NCBI GenBank assembly: GCA_026389415.1
Contig: JAPLHX010000046.1
Span: 1 to 5,092, forward strand
DNA length: 5,092 nucleotides
Reading direction: 5' to 3'
Origin: Coprothermobacterota bacterium
Lineage (GTDB): Bacteria > Caldisericota > JANLFM01
Shown: one piece after another, positions 1-3,788 of the stretch
Position numbering within the stretch: position 1 is the stretch's first letter
How the letters are laid out: every line of letters starts with the position of its first letter
Made by a program: the position numbers and the translations under genes
Notes under the pieces: model-generated
The model's input: the letters and a program-made list of their open reading frames with translations, nothing else
Told to the model about the DNA's origin: nothing
Databases searched by the model: none

Positions 1-133
1 ATTGGCCCGCTACGGCTACATTCTGGAGACGGGCAAGATCGCCATCCAGGGGGAAGCCTGCGACCTGCGCAACGACGAGCGGGTGAAAGCGGCCTACCTG
101 GGCGGCGCGAAGGTAAACAACCCGGCTTGCTGA
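1..133 (+). CDS. livF: LivF-like branched-chain amino acid ABC transporter ATP-binding protein, C-terminal fragment
   Basis: Only the last 43 codons are present; the 5' part lies outside the window. Reading from base 2, the peptide contains GYILETGKIAIQGEACDL followed by NDERVKAAYLGG and stops at TGA 131-133. The pattern 'GYxLETGxIxxxG...L..DERVKxAYLGG' is the characteristic C-terminal end of LivF-type ATPases of the hydrophobic/branched-chain amino acid uptake (HAAT) family. These energise import with LivG, LivH, LivM and a periplasmic or lipid-anchored binding protein. The Walker motifs and signature sequence are upstream and cannot be checked. Nine residues follow the usual YLGG end, a modest extension. 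A strong hairpin terminator starts 22 bases after the stop, so this is probably the last gene of its operon. The subfamily call (LivF rather than LivG) rests on the ETG and ERVKxAYLGG wording and is fairly secure. Confidence 0.82.
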   Translation, partial: LARYGYILETGKIAIQGEACDLRNDERVKAAYLGGAKVNNPAC

Positions 134-155
134 TCCGGGACCCCGATCGAAGAGT

Positions 156-188
156 AAAGCAGGGTCGGCAGAGCCGGCCCTGCTTTTT
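156..188 (+). terminator. Rho-independent terminator after livF, possibly bidirectional
   Basis: AGCAGGGTCGGC (158-169) pairs with GCCGGCCCTGCT (173-184) around the 3-base loop AGA. This gives a 12-bp stem with a single G-U pair. Flanking A156-A157 can pair with T185-T186, and the 3' side runs into TTTTT (184-188). This is a textbook intrinsic terminator for the livF operon. Read on the minus strand, the same hairpin begins 33 bases past the lipoprotein stop and is followed by TTTACTCTT, so it may also end transcription of that convergent gene, less efficiently. The sequence CCTGCTTTTT is repeated just downstream at 191-200, perhaps a small duplication of the terminator tail. Confidence 0.85.
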
Positions 189-220
189 ACCCTGCTTTTT
201 CTACCTAAGATCGCTACAGA

Positions 221-1108
221 CTACTTGTGTCCGTACATTTGGGAGATCTCTACCTTGTTATCGTCTATGTTCTCTCTTACGCTGATCACATACCACTCGT
301 CGTTGGCTCCGGAAGCCATCATGCGCGAGAAGGTGCGGGCTCCGCTGTCGTCCGAAGTCTCGCCACTGTAGGTCTGTTGTAAGCTGGAAAGGTTCAGGTT
401 TTCGTAGTAAGCGGCCACGGTCTGGTAGTCGTCGGTGGTTTCCAGCGTTATCACGGACCAAATGCCTTCTCCTCCTGTGATTCCCGCGCCGGTGAAGGAA
501 GAGGAGCTGGTGACATTAGCATTGGCGTACGGGGTGGCTTTGCCGGTTTCCGCTTCCGTTGCTTGCCCGGACCCTTCCGTGCCTACAATCTGGCTGATCG
601 TGGTGGTGCCTTCCGTGTCGGAATCCTCGACGATGGTGATGGAAGCCCAGGTTTTCCCATCCTTGCTGGCAATACTGACGCCATAGGTGCTCTTGCCATT
701 GTCGTCCTGGTACTCATTGGCGTATTGCTGCTGGAACCCGGACGGTAACGCCCCCTCGTAATAGGATTTGATCTGAGCATAGGGGTCCTTGCTGGTATAG
801 GTGGAGACGATCACGTTCCCTTCGTTGCCGTTGGGGCTGTTTCCTTGCATCTTGCTCTCGCTCTGCTTCTGGGCCCCCGGATAGGGTTGGATCTCAAGAC
901 CGATGCTGGGACCACCCGTCGGTGTGGGCTTGGGGGAAGTCGTTGTGGGGGTCGGCTTGGGCGTTTCCGAACTCGTTGTGGGGGTCGGCTTGGGCGACTC
1001 GGAACCGGCGGTCGGGGTAGGCGTGGACGTCTGCTGGCTTCCGCCACCGCAGGCTGCCAACGTCAATAGAAAGGCAATCGCTAAAAGAATTACGAGCACT
1101 CGCTGCAT
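221..1108 (-). CDS. Secreted lipoprotein with Pro/Thr-rich linker and two tandem homologous modules
   Basis: This is a 295-residue protein. Residues 1-20 form a lipoprotein signal peptide: a basic n-region, a hydrophobic core and the lipobox LAAC with the lipidated Cys at 20, so it should be anchored on the outer face of the membrane. Residues 27-66 are a flexible Pro/Thr linker built on repeats of PKPTPT. The rest holds two similar modules, about 76-176 and 194-293. Each begins Y-P/A, passes through a 'Y..I..YYE' or 'Y.TVAAYYENL' segment, then QQ.Y..E..DD.G, then a strand with a central Trp (TWASITI, EWYVISV), and ends with ISQ(I/M).G. I do not recognise a named family; the 'PYPGA' start is seen in uncharacterised lipoproteins. 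The start at 1108 is supported by a perfect AGGAGGT seven bases upstream. It is transcribed divergently from the nuclease gene, convergently with livF, and ends in TAG. The function is unknown. It could be a binding or surface-sensing protein, but nothing in the sequence proves this. Confidence 0.88.
   Translation of the reverse strand: MQRVLVILLAIAFLLTLAACGGGSQQTSTPTPTAGSESPKPTPTTSSETPKPTPTTTSPKPTPTGGPSIGLEIQPYPGAQKQSESKMQGNSPNGNEGNVIVSTYTSKDPYAQIKSYYEGALPSGFQQQYANEYQDDNGKSTYGVSIASKDGKTWASITIVEDSDTEGTTTISQIVGTEGSGQATEAETGKATPYANANVTSSSSFTGAGITGGEGIWSVITLETTDDYQTVAAYYENLNLSSLQQTYSGETSDDSGARTFSRMMASGANDEWYVISVRENIDDNKVEISQMYGHK
911..1030 (-). repeat. Pro/Thr linker repeats inside the lipoprotein gene
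   Basis: This stretch encodes residues 27-66 of the lipoprotein, with PKPTPT occurring three times. At DNA level the 24-bp block starting TCGTTGTGGGGG occurs twice without a mismatch, at 940-963 and 973-996, giving a 33-bp (11-codon) period. The exact DNA identity, not just peptide similarity, suggests recent slippage or duplication, so linker length may vary between strains. Confidence 0.75.
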
Positions 1109-1115
1109 ATCTAGT

Positions 1116-1122
1116 ACCTCCT
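1116..1122 (-). promoter_or_regulatory. Shine-Dalgarno site of the lipoprotein gene
   Basis: Read on the minus strand, this is AGGAGGT followed by seven bases and the ATG at 1108. It matches the anti-SD sequence perfectly and fixes the start codon, placing the lipobox Cys at residue 20. Confidence 0.85.
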
Positions 1123-1152
1123 GTTAGTTTGCGCGAATTCCATACTTCTTCC

Positions 1153-1160
1153 ATTATAGT
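1153..1160. promoter_or_regulatory. Overlapping -10-like elements of a divergent promoter region
   Basis: The 82-bp gap between the divergent lipoprotein and nuclease genes contains ATTATAGT. On the minus strand 1153-1158 reads TATAAT, a perfect -10 hexamer, which would give a leader of about 35-40 bases to the lipoprotein ATG. On the plus strand 1155-1160 reads TATAGT, about 30 bases before the nuclease ATG. I found no good -35 hexamer at 16-18 bp spacing for either direction, so both are tentative. If both are used, the two promoters overlap and would compete. Confidence 0.35.
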
Positions 1161-1178
1161 AGGAATCACAAGAAATAG

Positions 1179-1185
1179 AGAGGAG
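1179..1185 (+). promoter_or_regulatory. Shine-Dalgarno site of the MBL/beta-CASP nuclease gene
   Basis: AGAGGAG ends five bases before ATG 1191. It supports that start, which also gives the usual family N-terminus (KITPVGAALEVTGSS). Confidence 0.75.
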
Positions 1186-1190
1186 CCCTT

Positions 1191-1844
1191 ATGAAGATCA
1201 CGCCTGTCGGAGCTGCGTTGGAGGTGACTGGTTCCTCCTTCTTGCTGGAAACCGAGTCGGAACGCTTTCTGGTGGACTGCGGTTTGTTCCAGGGAGGGCC
1301 GGATGCAGAAGAGAGGAATCGGGAATTTCCCTTCAAGCCGAAGGAGATCTCGGCGGTGTTTCTGACCCATGCCCACTTGGACCACTGCGGCCGCTTGCCT
1401 CTGCTTCAAAAACAGGGGTTTTCCGGTTCGATCTACACTACAGCTCCCACCAGGGACGTGGCCCAATTCATCCTGCTGGACGCCGCCAAGTTGCAGGAAG
1501 AAGATGCCGAGCGGGAGAGCCGCAAGAAATTGAGAGCCGGCGAAACCCCCGTCCTTCCCCTGTACACCGAACAGGATGTTGTCTACACCTTGAGCCAGTT
1601 CCGGCCCGTAATTTACGAGCAGGCATTTTCCCCCGCCGAGGATCTGCAGGTCACGTTCCGCCAATCCGGCCATATTCTAGGTTCGGCCTTCCTGGAGTTC
1701 CGCCAGGGAGATAAGACGGTGGTTTTCTCGGGCGATTTGGGTTCCCCCCGACGCAACGTGGTGCCCGACCCGGCCCTTCCTTCAACCTGCGACCTGGTTT
1801 TCTGCGAATCGACCTACGGCGATCGGATGCACAAAAGCCGGTAG
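1191..1844 (+). CDS. N-terminal half: metallo-beta-lactamase nuclease core, 217 residues
   Basis: This is the product if TAG 1842-1844 is obeyed. It opens with the family N-terminus MKITPVGAALEVTGSS. It carries Asp29 in FLVDCG (motif 1), HAHLDH at 60-65 (motif 2, the HxHxDH zinc site), His161 in SGHILGSA (motif 3), Asp182 in FSGDLG (motif 4) and Glu206 in CESTYGD (beta-CASP motif A). It lacks beta-CASP motifs B and C and the last metal-binding histidine, all of which lie beyond the stop. Alone it should therefore be inactive or unstable. Residues 85-145 form the usual helical stretch, with a charged segment (EEDAERESRKK). The start is set by a good SD site. Confidence 0.72.
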   Translation: MKITPVGAALEVTGSSFLLETESERFLVDCGLFQGGPDAEERNREFPFKPKEISAVFLTHAHLDHCGRLPLLQKQGFSGSIYTTAPTRDVAQFILLDAAKLQEEDAERESRKKLRAGETPVLPLYTEQDVVYTLSQFRPVIYEQAFSPAEDLQVTFRQSGHILGSAFLEFRQGDKTVVFSGDLGSPRRNVVPDPALPSTCDLVFCESTYGDRMHKSR

Positions 1845-1861
1845 AGCTCCATCCAGGAGCT
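1845..1861 (+). other. Small hairpin immediately after the in-frame TAG
   Basis: AGCTCC (1845-1850) pairs perfectly with GGAGCT (1856-1861) around the loop ATCCA, starting at the first base after the stop codon. The 6-bp stem is short and lies inside coding sequence of a conserved family, so chance is the leading explanation. It is listed because of its position relative to the stop. Confidence 0.3.
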
Positions 1862-2555
1862 GACGGACGCGTTGAACTGGACCTGGAAGGTCGGCGGAAA
1901 CGTGGTGATTCCCTCGTTTGCCTTGGAGCGAGCGCAAGACATCCTGTTCATTCTGCGCGATCTGCGGGGGAAGAAAGCCGTTCCATCCAATCCCATCTTC
2001 CTGGACAGCCCCCTCTCCATCAACCTGACCGAGGTCTATCGCCGTCATATCCCGGACCTGGATGCGGAAACCAAATCTCTGATGGCGCAAGGAGTCGATC
2101 CCTTCAACTTTCCCGGATTGCGAAACACCGTCACCGGTGAGCAATCCAAGTTGATCAACAACTTAAACCAGGTCACCATCATGGCCGGCAGCGGCATGTG
2201 CCAGGGCGGTCGGGTCGTGCATCACCTCAAGCACAACCTCTGGCGGGCGGAATCGTCAGTGATTTTCGTCGGATACCAGGCCCGGATGACCCTCGGCCGG
2301 GCGATCGTGGATGGTGCAAAGAAAGTGCACATCTTTGGCGAGCCGATCGCAGTCAAGGCTCGTATTTTTACCATTAATGGCTTCTCCGCCCATGCCGACC
2401 AGGAAACTCTCCTGCAATGGCTGGCCGGGACGGACAAAGCCCGGATTGTCCTGAATCACGGCGAGGAGGGTGCTGCCAATAATCTGGCCCGGGAATTGGT
2501 TCAGCAAGGCCGGCAGGCAGAAGTGGCGGAACCAGGGAAATCCTACCGGATCTAG
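1845..2555 (+). CDS. C-terminal half: beta-CASP and RNA-specificity domain, no convincing own start
   Basis: This frame continues directly from the TAG with SSIQELTDALNWTW and ends at TAG 2553-2555. Numbering through the full gene, it holds VIPSFALERAQDIL (beta-CASP helix), IFLDSPLS, then GSGMCQGGRVVHHL at about 333-346 (motif B, His344/345), VGYQARMTLGRAI, NGFSAHADQ with His401 (motif C), and LNHGEE with His423, the final metal ligand of the family. All these motifs are well preserved, with no sign of decay after the stop. For separate translation, the first usable start would be TTG 1872, with AGGAG (1855-1859) 12 bases before it. That spacing is too long to be convincing, so independent expression is doubtful. 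The C-terminus EVAEPGKSYRI is a normal family end. Confidence 0.65.
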   Translation, partial: SSIQELTDALNWTWKVGGNVVIPSFALERAQDILFILRDLRGKKAVPSNPIFLDSPLSINLTEVYRRHIPDLDAETKSLMAQGVDPFNFPGLRNTVTGEQSKLINNLNQVTIMAGSGMCQGGRVVHHLKHNLWRAESSVIFVGYQARMTLGRAIVDGAKKVHIFGEPIAVKARIFTINGFSAHADQETLLQWLAGTDKARIVLNHGEEGAANNLARELVQQGRQAEVAEPGKSYRI

Positions 2556-2576
2556 GTAATGACAGTATCGAGTTAC

Positions 2577-2677
2577 GAGTGACGAATTTGGACAGTTGCG
2601 AGTTTCGAGTGGCGAGTTTAAAACAAAGGCAAAAGGTAATGAAGACAGTGACGAGGGGATAGAGGCAGTTTCGAGTG
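2577..2677 (+). repeat. Long direct repeat, copy 1 (101 bp)
   Basis: This pairs with copy 2 at 2941-3055. Bases 2577-2619 match 2941-2983 exactly (43 bp). Bases 2620-2677 match 2998-3055 with one substitution (A2631 against G3009). The non-heptamer core, with ACAAAGG, GGTAATGAAGACAGTGACGA and GGGGATAGAGGCAGT in order, is conserved in both copies. Confidence 0.9.
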
Positions 2678-2917
2678 TCGATTTGCGAACTAAAGGCAAG
2701 ATCCTTCGCTGCGCTCAGGATGACAAAATAGGGACAGTGGCAACTGGCGAGTGTCGAGTCAATAGCAAGATCCCTTAGCTCCGATCGAGGATGACAAAAT
2801 AGGGACAGTGTCGAGTGGTGAGTTGCGAACTAAAGGCAAGATCCTTCGCTGCGCTCGAGGATGACAAAATGAAGACAGTGTCGAGTGGTTAGTTGCGAAC
2901 TAATAGCGAAAAGAAAA
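2664..2917 (+). repeat. Three tandem ~70-bp units plus a partial fourth
   Basis: The units begin at GRCAGT 2664, 2733, 2804 and 2874, giving lengths of 69, 71 and 70 bp and a truncated 44 bp. Each full unit has the GRCAGT anchor, two or three heptamers, then usually TGCGAACTAAAGGCAAG, then the imperfect hairpin element ATCCT...AGGATGACAAAAT. The hairpin arms are 2701-2705 with 2717-2721, 2770-2773 with 2789-2792, and 2841-2845 with 2858-2862. The third also pairs CG 2847-2848 with CG 2856-2857 across a bulged T. Unit 2 is the most diverged, and the partial unit lacks the hairpin. The minus-strand reading of the hairpin element (HPERSEGS / VILERSEGS) matches a widely recurring junk-peptide signature of dispersed bacterial repeats. 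Confidence 0.85.
2889..2903. repeat. Perfect inverted repeat TTAGTT-GCG-AACTAA
   Basis: Six-base arms flank a 3-base centre. The shorter form AGTTGCGAACT also occurs at 2821-2831, in unit 3. It is probably a by-product of repeat divergence, but it is a symmetric site of the kind a dimeric protein could bind. No T-run follows, so it is not a terminator. Confidence 0.45.
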
Positions 2918-2940
2918 GACAGTTTCGAGGTGCGAGTTGC

Positions 2941-3055
2941 GAGTGACGAATTTGGACAGTTGCGAGTTTCGAGTGGCGAGTTTCGAGTGACGAATTTAAA
3001 ACAAAGGCGAAAGGTAATGAAGACAGTGACGAGGGGATAGAGGCAGTTTCGAGTG
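2941..3055 (+). repeat. Long direct repeat, copy 2 (115 bp)
   Basis: This is the second copy of the repeat at 2577-2677, displaced by 364 bp at its start. It differs by one substitution and by an extra 14 bp at 2984-2997, exactly two heptamer units (CGAGTGA and CGAATTT). Whole-unit gain or loss is the mark of slippage or recombination in the array. Together the two copies bracket the tandem ~70-bp units. Confidence 0.9.
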
Positions 3056-3125
3056 GCGAGTTGCGAATTACGAGTTAAAGCCAAAAATGGATCGCAGGAC
3101 TGTGAACGAGTTACGAGTATGGGAC

Positions 3126-3130
3126 GAGAG
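3126..3130 (+). promoter_or_regulatory. Weak Shine-Dalgarno-like GAGAG before the SLOG gene
   Basis: GAGAG lies five bases before ATG 3136. It sits at the edge of the repeat block (GACGAGAG), so it may be repeat-derived. It favours the 3136 start over ATG 3175, which has no purine-rich site in front of it. Confidence 0.45.
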
Positions 3131-3135
3131 AATCA

Positions 3136-3651
3136 ATGAACCCCTTCGCTTCCCATCCTGAACGATCGTACCCAATGTCATTGGTCGGCATCATCGGCGA
3201 GCGGGAGGCTTCACCGGAGAATAGCCTACGGGCCTACACAGTGGGACGCTTGCTGGCCGAACAGGGTTTCGCTCTGATTTGCGGCGGCCTGGGCGGAGTG
3301 ATGGAAGCGGCCTGCCGCGGAGCTTGCGACGCCGGCGGCCTGACCCTTGGAATTCTGCCGGGGGTCGATGCGGCGGAAGCGAACCCCTACGTGCAGATTG
3401 CCATCGTCACCGGCTTAAACGAAGCCCGGAATCTGCTCATCGTACGTTCCGCGCTGGTCCTGATCGCCATCGGCGGAGAATACGGCACTCTCTCCGAGAT
3501 GGCTTTTGCATTGAAAATGCACAAACCGGTGATTACCCTCCACTCCTGGCAACCGGAACGACCGGGGGTTTCCCACCCCACGCTTTTTCCTGTGCAAACG
3601 CCGGAAGAGGCAATCGAGCTTCTGCTCAGGTTGATAGGCCGCCAGGGCTAG
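3136..3651 (+). CDS. SLOG/LOG-fold Rossmann protein, TIGR00725-like
   Basis: This encodes 171 residues from ATG 3136. From residue 14 it follows the pattern of the TIGR00725 / 'lysine decarboxylase-like' SLOG proteins. A first strand (MSLVGIIGE) is followed by a helix (VGRLLAEQGFALI), then CGGLGGVMEAACRGA at 49-63 (the GGxxGxMxxxxxGA nucleotide-phosphate loop), LGILPG, ARNLLIV at 97-103, then AIGGEYGTLSE at 112-121 (GGxxGTxxE) and a final strand (KPVITL). Relatives bind nucleotides or nucleotide-like ligands. LOG enzymes release cytokinin bases from their riboside monophosphates, but this branch has GGEYGT rather than PGGxGT, and its substrate is unknown. The family normally starts near residue 14. 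The first 13 residues, including SHPERS, look derived from the adjacent repeat. The alternative start is ATG 3175 (158 residues), with no SD. It ends in TAG, convergent with the PHP-type gene. Confidence 0.83.
   Translation: MNPFASHPERSYPMSLVGIIGEREASPENSLRAYTVGRLLAEQGFALICGGLGGVMEAACRGACDAGGLTLGILPGVDAAEANPYVQIAIVTGLNEARNLLIVRSALVLIAIGGEYGTLSEMAFALKMHKPVITLHSWQPERPGVSHPTLFPVQTPEEAIELLLRLIGRQG
3154..3168 (-). repeat. Decayed inverted fragment of the repeat hairpin element at the SLOG gene start
   Basis: CATCCTGAACGATCG reads HPERS in the gene frame. The minus strand of the element at 2701-2725 reads CATCCTGAGCGCAGC, also HPERS. This suggests an oppositely oriented, diverged copy of the same element reaching into the 5' end of the SLOG open frame. 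The matching stretch is short, so the assignment is tentative. Confidence 0.5.
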
Positions 3652-3732
3652 TCGGAGCACCCAACTACAACGAACCTCAGCGAACGTTTTTGTATCCAAT
3701 CACATGAGGAAGAAATGGTTGTCACCACGGAT

Positions 3733-3771
3733 CCCGCCGCGCAGAACATCTCCTTGATTCTCTTCGGCGGG
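3733..3771. terminator. Possible hairpin between the convergent SLOG and PHP-type genes
   Basis: CCCGCCG (3733-3739) and CGGCGGG (3765-3771) are perfect 7-bp arms with a 25-base loop. In the loop AGAA and TTCT could add a small inner stem. No T-run follows on either strand, so it is not a classic intrinsic terminator. It is the only notable structure in the 137-bp convergent gap, which holds no gene. Confidence 0.25.
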
Positions 3772-3788
3772 CACAGGACAGACGCGGA

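Larger units (their letters stand above)
1191..2555 (+). pseudogene. MBL-fold/beta-CASP RNA-processing nuclease gene interrupted by an in-frame TAG
   Basis: The two open frames 1191-1844 and 1845-2555 lie in the same reading frame and together spell one complete family member of 454 codons. This is close to the ~430 residues of Thermus TTHA0252, a bacterial CPSF73-like ribonuclease. The only break is TAG at 1842-1844 (codon 218), just after STYGDRMHKSR. In relatives a Glu commonly sits at this place (HRSREES-like), so a single GAG to TAG change would explain it. All motifs before and after the break are intact, and there is no frameshift or deletion. It is therefore a very recent nonsense mutation, a sequencing or assembly error, or much less likely a readthrough gene. 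Five other points where a gene ends within the window give one TGA and four TAG stops, including this gene's own final TAG, so TAG is clearly a normal stop here. The intact product would be a cytoplasmic zinc-dependent nuclease acting on RNA. Confidence 0.8.
2556..3135. repeat. Intergenic repeat block built from 7-bp units
   Basis: The 580 bp between the nuclease and SLOG genes show no credible gene. The block is made of runs of a degenerate heptamer, about CGAGTKN, in strict 7-bp register. The C of CGA falls at 2569, 2576, 2583; at 2599, 2606, 2613; at 2926, 2933, 2940, 2947; at 2963, 2970, 2977, 2984, 2991; and at 3050, 3057, 3064, 3071. Most runs begin with a GACAGT or GGCAGT anchor, at 2561, 2591, 2644, 2664, 2733, 2804, 2874, 2918, 2955, 3022 and 3042. 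Because 7 is not a multiple of 3, the array reads as similar stop-poor peptides (SQLATRN-like) in several frames, which produces spurious open frames. It resembles in style the heptanucleotide STRR repeats of cyanobacteria but has a different sequence. Function unknown. Confidence 0.85.

Noticed and set aside
894..1673. Minus-strand open frame of 259 codons across the lipoprotein and nuclease genes
   Set aside because: It lies antisense to strongly conserved nuclease motifs and overlaps both the divergent promoter gap and the lipoprotein linker. Its peptide has no recognisable family, and there is no convincing SD site.
1842..1844. Genome-wide recoding of TAG as an amino acid
   Set aside because: Four genes in the window end in TAG at family-appropriate C-termini. 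Reading through the lipoprotein TAG would continue across an intrinsic terminator into antisense livF.
2256..2699. Minus-strand open frame of 147 codons entering the repeat block
   Set aside because: Half is antisense to the beta-CASP domain. The rest is heptamer-derived peptide (SSLETRN-like), open only because the 7-bp repeat lacks stops in this frame.
2596..2778. Plus-strand 60-codon frame in the repeat block
   Set aside because: It is composed of repeat units and includes the known junk signature ILRCAQDDK. It has no SD site and no conserved domain.
2577..3055. Insertion sequence bounded by long repeats
   Set aside because: The long repeats are direct, not inverted. There is no transposase frame between them, and no target-site duplication is evident.
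2830..3084. Minus-strand 84-codon frame with repeated SQLATRN-like peptide
   Set aside because: The repeated peptide simply mirrors the 7-bp DNA period, and VILERSEGS is a typical translation of dispersed repeats rather than protein sequence.
2556..3135. CRISPR array
   Set aside because: The ~70-bp units have no unique spacers of uniform length between identical short repeats, the repetition is a degenerate 7-bp register, and no cas genes are nearby.
3704..3757. Short 17-codon ATG frame in the convergent gap
   Set aside because: Its peptide is basic with no recognisable feature, and it has no good SD site and lies in a gap with no sign of a gene.
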